From Alphaproteobacteria bacterium (GTDB lineage Bacteria; Pseudomonadota; Alphaproteobacteria; Rhodobacterales; Rhodobacteraceae), in assembly GCA_024279075.1 (NCBI GenBank), contig JAJRRX010000435.1, positions 1 to 5,275 on the forward strand: a DNA stretch of 5,275 nucleotides, in the 5' to 3' direction. Both the position numbers and the translations under genes were made by a program. This document shows positions 1-5,174 of this stretch, one piece after another (position 1 is the stretch's first letter; every line of letters starts with the position of its first letter). The notes under the pieces are model-generated. The model saw nothing but the letters and a program-made list of their open reading frames with translations, did not search any database and had not been told where the DNA came from.

Positions 1-972
1 AAGGCCAGACAAGCCACCATCGTCTTTTCCCGCCGCGATATCTGCACGAATGGCGGCATGGGCCACCAGCGGGTAACCCTCTTCCAGCCTATCCAGCGTG
101 GTAATGCCCGCCGCACTGCTGCGCAGAGCCTCGGGGGCCGGCGTTCCGGTCACATCGGTAATCTTGCCCAGCGCGCCCGCAAAGCCTGCGCCGGTTTGCA
201 GCGCTGTTTCCACTTCGGTGAGCGCGGTTGCCAGCGCCACTTTATTTTGTGCACTCATCGCGGTTTCGCTGGCTTCTTCCACCAAGGTTTGCGCCTCTTC
301 CACCCGCGCCGTGGCGGTGGATTGGGCCTCGGCCACAGCCGAAGTCAACTCGCCTTGCCGCGCTGTAATTTCATCCACCTGCGCCTGTAGCGCATCTATG
401 CGCGTGCGGTAAGCCGCAATACTGGCGGCAGTATCGGCTGAAATCGCGCCGCCTTCGGCTGCTACATTGCCAAGCACTGCCCGCAGGCTTTCCAGCTCCG
501 CAATCAGCCCTTCAACTTTGCCCTCCACGGCCCAAAGGCGGGCTTCAATTGCCGTGGTATCCGAGGCCGCCATTTGTTCAGACAAAGCCTTCATCTGGTC
601 GCGCAACGGGTTGACGATATCGGCTTGAAAGCCTGCCAGCCGCGTTTCTATCTCTTCGCGCTTAACTCCCGTTTCTAGCACAGCCAAGCGCAGATTAGTT
701 TCGGCGCGCAGGGCCTCTAAAGCATCGGTCGAGGCATTGGTTTGTGGGCTAAGCCATGCCGCCACGGGGGCCATACCCTCGGGCAAATGCGGGGCCATGC
801 GTGGGCCAGCCCAGAGGCCAAACACCACACCAACCGCCAAAAGTGCCAAAATCTGCAAGCTGCGCGCCGCGAAGGAAACGTGATGTTCCTCCTCGTCCGC
901 CTCATGCTCTTCTTCCATGTGGTCTGGCAGCGGCTCTAGCGCTTCGTCTGTCGGTTCGTTCTCAATGCTCAT
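1..972 (-). CDS. Mic60/mitofilin-like inner-membrane protein (COG4223 type), C-terminus beyond window
   Basis: The reading frame is open from the ATG at 972 to the window edge, giving 324 codons with no stop, so the C-terminus is missing. Residues 1-31 are very acidic and hydrophilic (many E, D, H). Residues 38-56 form one hydrophobic membrane segment (LQILALLAVGVVFGLWAG). Residues about 82-260 are rich in A, E, L, Q and R with heptad-like spacing, which fits a long coiled coil. Residues 262-324, with a GYPLVAHAAIRADIA stretch, resemble the start of the C-terminal mitofilin-like region. A Shine-Dalgarno AGAGGG lies 3 bases before the ATG (976-981). Known of the family: alphaproteobacterial Mic60 relatives sit next to hemD and are implicated in shaping inner and intracytoplasmic membranes and their contacts with the outer membrane. 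Inferred here: same role, anchored in the inner membrane with the coiled coil in the periplasm. The family call rests on architecture and synteny; sequence identity in this family is low. Confidence 0.8.
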   Translation of the reverse strand, partial: MSIENEPTDEALEPLPDHMEEEHEADEEEHHVSFAARSLQILALLAVGVVFGLWAGPRMAPHLPEGMAPVAAWLSPQTNASTDALEALRAETNLRLAVLETGVKREEIETRLAGFQADIVNPLRDQMKALSEQMAASDTTAIEARLWAVEGKVEGLIAELESLRAVLGNVAAEGGAISADTAASIAAYRTRIDALQAQVDEITARQGELTSAVAEAQSTATARVEEAQTLVEEASETAMSAQNKVALATALTEVETALQTGAGFAGALGKITDVTGTPAPEALRSSAAGITTLDRLEEGYPLVAHAAIRADIAAGKDDGGLSGL

Positions 973-1022
973 GCGCCCTCTTTACTGCTTCTCATCCGCT
1001 ATATGGGGAGGCTTTGGCGCAA

Positions 1023-1051
1023 AGTCTAGCGTGACCTAACCAGAGCAACAA
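1023..1051 (-). promoter_or_regulatory. Possible sigma-70 promoter for the Mic60-like gene
   Basis: Read on the minus strand, TTGTTG (1046-1051) and TAGACT (1023-1028) are separated by exactly 17 bases. They match the -35 consensus at 3 of 6 positions and the -10 consensus at 4 of 6. The site lies in the 94-base gap between the hemD stop and the ATG at 972, so the membrane-protein gene could be expressed independently of hemCD. A short hairpin, CTTTG-GCG-CAAAG (1012-1024), lies immediately downstream in the leader. There is no T-tract, so it is not a convincing terminator for hemD. The promoter is a pattern match only. Confidence 0.3.
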
Positions 1052-1066
1052 GGATTCGCACAGGGT

Positions 1067-1714
1067 TTAGGCGGGAAAATCGGCGGAAAGCAGCCCGAGC
1101 ATGGCTTTGGCGCTTGGCACGGGGCAAATACGGGTATTGAGGCGGTTGGGGAGGGCGGCGGCTACGGCCTCACTTAACGCGTATACAGCCAGCCCAGGAA
1201 GGGGAGTTTCGGGCAGGGATTCAGCAAAGAGCGCGGCAGACCTAGGGGAGAACAAGGCGACGGCATCAAAGGCGTTTTCTAAGAGCAGAGCTTGCGCCTC
1301 GTCACTTAGGGGCATCGCATCTTGGCTATAAATCGCGAGGTGGTTTAGGGAAAGCACCTGCCGCACATGCTGCCCATGCAGGTGCAAAACGCCGGTTTGC
1401 GGCAAAATCTGTGCCAGACCCTCCGCCGTGCCAGCCGCCGCTTGGGCCGCAAACCCCAGCGCGCGGGCGCGCGTTGCCGTGGCGTCGCCAACACAATAAG
1501 CGGGCAGGCGCATATTCGTTAACCTCGCAAAAGCCTCCACACCGTTTTTGCTGGTAAAGGCTAATGCGGAGATGCCTGAAAGATCAGGGACCACGCCAAG
1601 ATCGCGCATGTCTTGCATCGGGGAAATGACGGGCGTAAGGCTGGTTTGCGCCCGCATATCAGCGGCAAAAGCCTCAGCCTGTGGCCGGGCGCGGGTGAGT
1701 AACAGCCTAGGCAA
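1067..1714 (-). CDS. hemD: Uroporphyrinogen-III synthase
   Basis: HemD closes and inverts ring D of hydroxymethylbilane to give uroporphyrinogen III, the branch point for haem, sirohaem, bacteriochlorophyll and cobalamin; it is cytosolic. From a TTG at 1714 the protein is 215 residues, a little short of the usual 230-250. Family-like segments are LLLTRARPQAEAF at residues 4-16, LAFTSKNGVEAF (51-62), VGDATATRARALGF (75-88), GTAEGLAQ (95-102), HLHGQHVR (111-118), FSPRSAALF (155-163) and ALSEAVAAAL (179-188). The TTG start is chosen because the LLLTR segment must be included, no ATG or GTG lies between it and the upstream hemC body, and a Shine-Dalgarno GAAGGG (1719-1724) sits 4 bases before it. 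The frame stays open further upstream, but that extension is antisense-like filler over hemC codons. It overlaps the hemC end by 8 bases, which suggests translational coupling. The stop is TAA. Confidence 0.9.
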   Translation of the reverse strand: MPRLLLTRARPQAEAFAADMRAQTSLTPVISPMQDMRDLGVVPDLSGISALAFTSKNGVEAFARLTNMRLPAYCVGDATATRARALGFAAQAAAGTAEGLAQILPQTGVLHLHGQHVRQVLSLNHLAIYSQDAMPLSDEAQALLLENAFDAVALFSPRSAALFAESLPETPLPGLAVYALSEAVAAALPNRLNTRICPVPSAKAMLGLLSADFPA

Positions 1715-2639
1715 AGAACCCTTCGCCACCCTTGGCGCGCAGCTCAAGCCCCGCTTCGGCCCCGATACGCACGGCCTCGCTGGCAGGCCCGTGCCAGCTT
1801 CCGGCATGTGTGATCGAGCCGTCAGGCCGGATAATTTCGCCTTGAAAATGCAGAATATCACCCTTGAGCGTCGCCAGCCCGCCGATGGGCGTGCGGCAGG
1901 AGCCGTCGAGCTCCTTCAAGAAAGCCCGCTCCGCGCTGATGCGGATGAAGGTATCGGCGTGGTGAATTGGTGCCAGAAGGGCCGCTGCTTCTTTGTCATC
2001 TATTCGCCGCTCGATGCCCACAGCGCCTTGCGCGCAGGCGGGGAGCATTGTGTTGGTTTCGATCGGGTTGGCGAGCTCGAAATTGCCAAGCCTGCGTAGG
2101 CCCGCGCAGGCAAGGAAGGTGGCTTCGGCCACGCCATCATCCAGCTTTTTTAGCCGTGTTTGCACATTGCCGCGAAATTCTACTAAACTTAGGTCTGGCC
2201 GCATGGCGAGCAGTTGCGCACGCCGCCGCAGGCTGGAGGTGCCGACCACCGCGCCCTCAGGAAGCTCGGAAATGCTCTTGTATTTCAGGCTGATAAACGC
2301 ATCGCGCACATCTTCGCGCGGTAGGGCGCAATCAATGGTCAGCCCCTCGGGAAGCTCAGTCGCTACGTCTTTCATCGAATGCACCGCGATATCAATCCGG
2401 CCATCCAGTAGCGCCCGCTCGATCTCTTTGGTAAACAGGCCCTTGCCGCCGATTTCCGAGAGCGGCCTATCCTGCACCGCGTCGCCTGTGGTCTGGATCA
2501 CCTCAATGGTAAACGCGCCCTCGGGCAGCCCGTGGGCCTGCATCAAGCGGCTACGGGTTTCATGGGCTTGGGCCAGCGCCAGAGGCGAGCCGCGGGTGCC
2601 GATTTTCAGCGGGGAATCTATGCTATATTGCGTGGTCAT
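1707..2639 (-). CDS. hemC: Hydroxymethylbilane synthase (porphobilinogen deaminase)
   Basis: HemC polymerises four porphobilinogen molecules into the linear tetrapyrrole hydroxymethylbilane on a covalently held dipyrromethane cofactor. The 310 residues match the usual length. Visible signatures are IGTRGSPLALAQA (residues 13-25), IGGKGLFTKEIE (63-74), HSMKDVATELPEGL (87-100) with the likely catalytic aspartate D91, VGTSSLRRRAQL (132-143) with substrate-binding arginines, VEFRGNVQTRL (153-163) and LPACAQGAVGIE (199-210). DGSCRTPIGG (245-254) contains Cys248, the expected dipyrromethane attachment cysteine. The ATG at 2639 gives the normal N-terminus. An in-frame TTG at 2675 would add 12 residues and is less likely. 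The Shine-Dalgarno before the ATG is weak, and the leader contains two overlapping palindromes. It heads the hemC-hemD unit and diverges from gpsA. Confidence 0.97.
   Translation of the reverse strand: MTTQYSIDSPLKIGTRGSPLALAQAHETRSRLMQAHGLPEGAFTIEVIQTTGDAVQDRPLSEIGGKGLFTKEIERALLDGRIDIAVHSMKDVATELPEGLTIDCALPREDVRDAFISLKYKSISELPEGAVVGTSSLRRRAQLLAMRPDLSLVEFRGNVQTRLKKLDDGVAEATFLACAGLRRLGNFELANPIETNTMLPACAQGAVGIERRIDDKEAAALLAPIHHADTFIRISAERAFLKELDGSCRTPIGGLATLKGDILHFQGEIIRPDGSITHAGSWHGPASEAVRIGAEAGLELRAKGGEGFFA
1719..1724 (-). promoter_or_regulatory. Ribosome binding site deciding the TTG start of hemD
   Basis: GAAGGG on the minus strand, inside the last codons of hemC, lies 4 bases before the TTG at 1714. 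No ATG or GTG that would keep the LLLTRARP segment is available, so this site supports TTG initiation coupled to the end of hemC translation. Confidence 0.5.
2621..2629 (+). promoter_or_regulatory. Possible extended -10 promoter for gpsA-EVE
   Basis: TGCTATATT, a TGn element joined to TATATT (5 of 6 matches to TATAAT), lies on the plus strand inside the first codons of the oppositely oriented hemC. No good -35 is seen at 17 bases (GATTTT), as is common for extended -10 promoters. Predicted transcription would begin near 2636, giving a leader of about 58 bases to the gpsA ATG at 2695. This is a pattern match only. Confidence 0.35.
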
Positions 2640-2694
2640 GCTTGGGGTGATACCCCTTGCGGCAAGGGCAGGCAATGATATTTAAGGGGCGGCC
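2640..2694. promoter_or_regulatory. Divergent hemC / gpsA intergenic region with overlapping palindromes
   Basis: These 55 bases separate the divergent starts and must hold control signals for hemC and probably gpsA. Two inverted repeats overlap by three bases: GGGGTGATACCCC (2644-2656, 5-base arms) and CCCTTGCGGCAAGGG (2654-2668, 7-base arms around one base). Both lie in the hemC leader and in the gpsA leader, so they could be an operator or form alternative RNA hairpins. On the minus strand TATCAT (2675-2680) is a possible hemC -10 without a clear -35. AAGGGG at 2684-2689 is the Shine-Dalgarno of gpsA. Confidence 0.4.
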
Positions 2695-3579
2695 ATGAAA
2701 ATCGGCATTATCGGCGCAGGCGCGTTTGGCTCGGCCTTGGCGGTGGCTTACGGGCAAAAAGGGTTAGAGGTGGTGCTTTGGGCACGGGGGAAGGCCTGTG
2801 CGCGGGATTATCCGACCAGTGTTTCACACACGTCCGATCTGGCGGCGCTGGAAAATACCGAGGCCATTCTGCTGGTGCTGCCCGCCCAGAAAACCTCTGT
2901 TTTTCTTGCGAAAAATGCCCTGCCAGACGCGCCGCTGGTGCTCTGTGCCAAAGGGATAGATGCCGCGACAGGGCGGCTACAAAGCGAGATTGCAGCGCGC
3001 CCTGTGAGCATTCTTACAGGCCCGGGCTTTGCGGATGAAATTGCGGCGGGGCTGCCAACAGCGCTGACCTTGGCGGGCGGAAATGCCGCGCAGCAGGCGC
3101 TGCTTTCCACCCCCAAATTGCGGCTTTATCGCACTGATGATGTGATCGGCGCGCAAGCAGGTGGCGCGCTGAAAAACGTAATCGCGCTGGCATGTGGCAT
3201 GGCGATAGGGGCTGGCTTGGGGGAAAGCGCGCGGGCGGCGCTGCTAACACGTGGCTTTGCCGAAATGCAGCGGTTCGGCGTGGCTTTGGGTGGCAAAGCC
3301 GAAACATTTCAGGGGCTTTCGGGGCTTGGCGACCTTGCCTTGACCTGCGCCAGCGTGCAATCGCGCAACTTTGCCCAAGGGCTGGCTTTTGGGCAGGGCA
3401 GCGGCCAAACGGGTGGCACGGTTGAGGGGCTGGCAACAGCGCAAGCGGCAGCAGAATTGGCCAAAAATCTAGGGGTGGATGCGCCTATTACCTTTGCCGT
3501 AGCACGCGTTGTGTCTGGCGCATCCACTGTTGAAGCCGCGATGCAAACCCTGCTCGCGCGGCCTTTAAAGGAGGAATAA
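2695..3579 (+). CDS. gpsA: NAD(P)H-dependent glycerol-3-phosphate dehydrogenase
   Basis: GpsA reduces dihydroxyacetone phosphate to sn-glycerol-3-phosphate, the backbone precursor for membrane phospholipids, in the cytosol. The Rossmann nucleotide-binding motif is GAGAFGSALAVA (residues 8-19). Other family segments are LVLCAKGID (81-89), ILTGPGFADEIAAGLPTA (106-123) and GGALKNVIALACGMAIGAG (156-174), which holds the likely catalytic lysine K160. LSGLGDLALTC (208-218) and SRN (223-225) follow, then GGTVEGLATA (240-249). At 294 residues it is shorter than the usual 320-340. The missing length seems to be in the loop after WARGK (29-33), where relatives carry an N..YLPG segment. No active-site motif is lost. 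AAGGGG lies 5 bases before the ATG. The gene overlaps the next by one base (TAATG), so the two are probably one operon. Confidence 0.95.
   Translation: MKIGIIGAGAFGSALAVAYGQKGLEVVLWARGKACARDYPTSVSHTSDLAALENTEAILLVLPAQKTSVFLAKNALPDAPLVLCAKGIDAATGRLQSEIAARPVSILTGPGFADEIAAGLPTALTLAGGNAAQQALLSTPKLRLYRTDDVIGAQAGGALKNVIALACGMAIGAGLGESARAALLTRGFAEMQRFGVALGGKAETFQGLSGLGDLALTCASVQSRNFAQGLAFGQGSGQTGGTVEGLATAQAAAELAKNLGVDAPITFAVARVVSGASTVEAAMQTLLARPLKEE
3567..3574 (+). promoter_or_regulatory. Strong Shine-Dalgarno for the EVE-domain gene
   Basis: AAAGGAGG, a near-perfect anti-16S match, lies inside the last gpsA codons and 4 bases before the ATG at 3579. With the TAATG stop-start overlap it indicates efficient, coupled translation of the downstream gene. 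Confidence 0.75.
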
Positions 3580-3998
3580 TGCAGTATTGGCTTTTTAAAT
3601 CCGAACCAGCGACTTGGGGCTGGGATAAGCAGGCCGCCAAAGGCGAGGCGGGTGAGGAATGGGACGGGGTGCGCAACTATCAAGCCCGCAATTTTATGCG
3701 GCAAATGGCAGTGGGCGACCTTGGCTTCTTTTACCATTCGGTGAACGAAAAACAGGTGGTCGGCGTGGTGGAGGTGATAGCCGAGGCCCACCCGGACAGC
3801 ACCACCGATGATGCGCGCTGGGAGTGTGTGGATATTAAAGCCGTTGGCCCGTTTTCGCGCCCTGTAACGCTGGCTGAGATCAAGGCCGAGCCACAGCTTG
3901 CTGAGATGGTATTGGTGAAGAATTCACGCCTTTCGGTGCAGCCCGTTACGGCTGAGGAATGGGCGATTGTCTGTAAAATGGGCGGCTACGTGACATAA
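3579..3998 (+). CDS. EVE domain-containing protein
   Basis: This is a single-domain EVE protein of 139 residues, the normal size for bacterial members related to thymocyte nuclear protein 1. Signatures are YWLFKSEP at the N-terminus (residues 3-10), WDGVRNYQARNFMRQM (28-43), GDLGFFYHS (46-54), VGVVEVIAEAHPDST (61-75), and LVKNSRLSVQPVTAEEW (112-128) followed by MGG (134-136). EVE is a PUA-like fold with an aromatic pocket. Family knowledge points to recognition of modified bases in DNA or RNA; in other contexts EVE domains are fused to restriction or RNA enzymes. This stand-alone form has no fused nuclease, so a housekeeping nucleic-acid role is more likely than defence. It is translationally coupled to gpsA. 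The promoter of the following gene lies over its last codons. Confidence 0.93.
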   Translation: MQYWLFKSEPATWGWDKQAAKGEAGEEWDGVRNYQARNFMRQMAVGDLGFFYHSVNEKQVVGVVEVIAEAHPDSTTDDARWECVDIKAVGPFSRPVTLAEIKAEPQLAEMVLVKNSRLSVQPVTAEEWAIVCKMGGYVT

Positions 3999-4018
3999 GT
4001 CCGTATTTCCCCTATATT
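3990..4018 (+). promoter_or_regulatory. Sigma-70 promoter for the DUF1761-type gene
   Basis: GTGACA (3990-3995) and TATATT (4013-4018) are exactly 17 bases apart and match the -35 and -10 consensus at 5 of 6 positions each. This is the best promoter match noticed in the window. It overlaps the last three codons and stop of the EVE gene. Transcription would begin near 4025, leaving a leader of about 24 bases that carries the AGGGGAGAG ribosome binding site. Confidence 0.6.
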
Positions 4019-4048
4019 TTTGTTACAAAACAAAAAAAGGGGAGAGAC

Positions 4049-4441
4049 ATGGGATTTTTATCAGTTTTAGCGGCGGCGGCTGCTGCATTTGTGTTCGGTG
4101 GCGCATGGTATGGCACACTTGGAAAACCGTGGATGAAAGCGGCGGGAATCACGCAAGAACAAGTTTATGGCGGCGCGATGAAAAGCCCGGGGCCGTTTAT
4201 TATCAGCTTTATTATGCTGATCCTTGTGGCAGGCATGATGCGCCACGGGCTGTCGATGGCGGGCATTTCCAGCGTTGGAAAAAGCGCCTTGGCAGGCTTT
4301 GGCATCGGCGCTTTTATGGCCACACCGTGGATCGTGACAAACCACGCTTACGGTATGAAGCCGATTACGCTTACGTTGATTGACGGCGGTTATGCCACCA
4401 TCGGCTGCACCGTGATCGGGCTGGTGTTGGGGCTGTTTTAG
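4049..4441 (+). CDS. DUF1761-family small integral membrane protein
   Basis: This 130-residue protein is very hydrophobic, with about four membrane segments near residues 4-21, 49-65, 80-99 and 107-129. The N-terminal FGGAWYGTLGKPWMKAAGIT stretch (a short segment with G-x-x-WY-G-x-L-G-x-x-W), and the later GFMATPW/NHAYG-like part (GAFMATPWIVTNHAYG) and LTLIDGGY, match the pattern I recall for DUF1761. No function is established for that family that I can name. The ATG at 4049 follows a strong AGGGGAGAG ribosome binding site. The gene has its own promoter at 3990-4018, so it is probably a separate unit from gpsA-EVE. A GC-rich hairpin lies just after the TAG stop. Base composition matches the upstream genes, so it belongs to the chromosomal backbone and not to the low-GC region that follows. 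Confidence 0.85.
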   Translation: MGFLSVLAAAAAAFVFGGAWYGTLGKPWMKAAGITQEQVYGGAMKSPGPFIISFIMLILVAGMMRHGLSMAGISSVGKSALAGFGIGAFMATPWIVTNHAYGMKPITLTLIDGGYATIGCTVIGLVLGLF

Positions 4442-4449
4442 CAAGCCTT

Positions 4450-4485
4450 GCGCGGCGGGCTGCTCTGCCGCGCCATCGGATTTTT
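4450..4485 (+). terminator. Possible terminator after the DUF1761-type gene
   Basis: The arms GCGCGGC (4450-4456) and GCCGCGC (4467-4473) form a perfect 7-base GC stem with a 10-base loop, beginning 9 bases after the stop codon. A run of five T follows at 4481-4485. The 7 bases between stem and T-run make it non-canonical, so efficiency is uncertain. Confidence 0.45.
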
Positions 4486-4552
4486 GAAGGGTATTTTCTC
4501 GTTTAAGTAAGGTGATCCTCTTATAGGTCGAATAATTTAGCCCCTTGTTTAG

Positions 4553-4587
4553 GCGATCAACATCGCGTGGATATGGCCTCTATCCAC
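4553..4587. repeat. Two abutting perfect stem-loops
   Basis: GCGAT (4553-4557) pairs with ATCGC (4562-4566) around a 4-base loop. Immediately next, GTGGATA (4567-4573) pairs with TATCCAC (4581-4587) around a 7-base loop. No base separates the two, so they could stack in RNA. Confidence 0.55.
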
Positions 4588-4638
4588 ATGAGATTTCCGG
4601 GGCACATTTAGCTAAAGCCCACAGCCTCAGGCCGATTG

Positions 4639-4676
4639 TATTATGCTCAAATATGGGCGCATAATATTTGATTTTT
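4639..4676. repeat. Two overlapping, mutually exclusive inverted repeats followed by a T-run
   Basis: TATTATGC (4639-4646) pairs perfectly with GCATAATA (4659-4666). TCAAATAT (4647-4654) pairs perfectly with ATATTTGA (4664-4671). The right arms share 4664-4666 and the second left arm lies in the loop of the first, so only one can form at a time. TTTTT (4672-4676) follows the second hairpin directly, giving a terminator-like look, although that stem is AT-rich and therefore weak. Confidence 0.5.
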
Positions 4677-4710
4677 CCATTTTGATGATTCGGCTGCCGA
4701 TGCACTTAAG

Positions 4711-4742
4711 CTTGAATAGCGCACCATTATTCTAGCTTCAAG
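4711..4742. repeat. Nine-base-pair stem-loop with a two-base bulge
   Basis: CTTGAATAG (4711-4719) pairs with CTA (4732-4734) plus TTCAAG (4737-4742), with GC (4735-4736) bulged and a 12-base loop. It is the last of the clustered hairpins in the low-GC region. Confidence 0.4.
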
Positions 4743-4910
4743 AGCGGGCTTTATTGCTGTTGCCACCGCGCAATTATAAGCTTATCGCGCTGATATGGGC
4801 AAGCAGCACACAATTATTGCAGTATTTTGGTTAAGCCCCTTATGCGGGCATCACTTCTCCCTAATTGGAAAATTTTATACGGCCCTATTTGGGCTGTCAT
4901 CCTACTTATC

Positions 4911-4930
4911 TTCGTGAGTATTTTTGTCGT
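4911..4930 (+). repeat. Direct repeat copy 1 (TTCGTGAG type)
   Basis: This 20-base segment matches 5155-5174 at 17 of 20 positions, including an unbroken first eight bases, TTCGTGAG. It could be a binding site for a regulator or a chance match in AT-rich DNA. Confidence 0.35.
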
Positions 4931-5114
4931 TTTTCCTTTCTTATTATGGATAATTTGGAAAAAGCACTCCGGCGTTTTACAAAAGACCTATCTCAACTTC
5001 CTTGCCGCAAGTTTTGCGCGCAATGCCAACCCTATCTTCGCAATTCTTTCATGATTTGTTCTTCCATAGCGATACTATTCCCTTTGGTCAGCATAACCTT
5101 AGATTGAATTTTTC

Positions 5115-5143
5115 TTGACACAGCTCCATTTTCGCCCGATGCT
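5115..5143 (+). promoter_or_regulatory. Possible promoter for the sheath-like gene
   Basis: A perfect TTGACA (5115-5120) lies about 105 bases before the ATG at 5226. The best-spaced -10 is GATGCT (5138-5143, 17-base spacer), which keeps only the second and sixth consensus bases. It may be chance, or a promoter needing an activator. Confidence 0.2.
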
Positions 5144-5154
5144 TAAGCCACTAA

Positions 5155-5174
5155 TTCGTGAGCATTTGTTTCGT
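5155..5174 (+). repeat. Direct repeat copy 2 (TTCGTGAG type)
   Basis: This is the partner of 4911-4930 (17 of 20 identical). The core TTCGTGA recurs again at 5170-5176, exactly 15 bases downstream of the first copy here, so the core occurs three times in the low-GC region, twice within 75 bases of the sheath-like start. Confidence 0.35.

Noticed and set aside
58..412. Two plus-strand frames opposite the Mic60-like gene
   Set aside because: They are antisense shadows of a well-supported gene, with low-complexity translations.
1715..1861. N-terminal extension of the hemD frame up to an ATG at 1861
   Set aside because: The extra 49 residues lie entirely within hemC coding sequence and do not resemble HemD, whose normal start coincides with the TTG at 1714.
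2640..2675. TTG start at 2675 for hemC, adding 12 residues
   Set aside because: The ATG at 2639 gives the typical HemC N-terminus, and the added residues translate the palindromic leader.
1548..2685. Long plus-strand frames opposite hemD and hemC
   Set aside because: The minus strand encodes HemC and HemD with full catalytic motifs; the plus-strand products are arginine- and serine-rich artefacts of GC-rich DNA.
4776..4785. The palindrome ATAAGCTTAT as an operator
   Set aside because: It is perfect but only 10 bases, single copy and AT-rich, and its flanking GCGC segments are not symmetric about it.
4827..5054. A 75-codon TTG-started frame with a hydrophobic stretch resembling two membrane segments
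   Set aside because: There is no ribosome binding site, codon use is AT-rich and unlike the genes nearby, and long hydrophobic runs arise readily in T-rich DNA. It cannot be fully excluded as a small membrane protein.
5032..5094. A 20-residue minus-strand ORF starting MLTKGNSIAMEEQ with AAGG just upstream
   Set aside because: Too short to separate from chance, and no similarity recognised.
4865..5107. An overlapping 80-codon frame with several cysteines (CRKFCAQC)
   Set aside because: It overlaps the frame above in another phase, has a TTG start and no ribosome binding site, and matches no domain I recognise.
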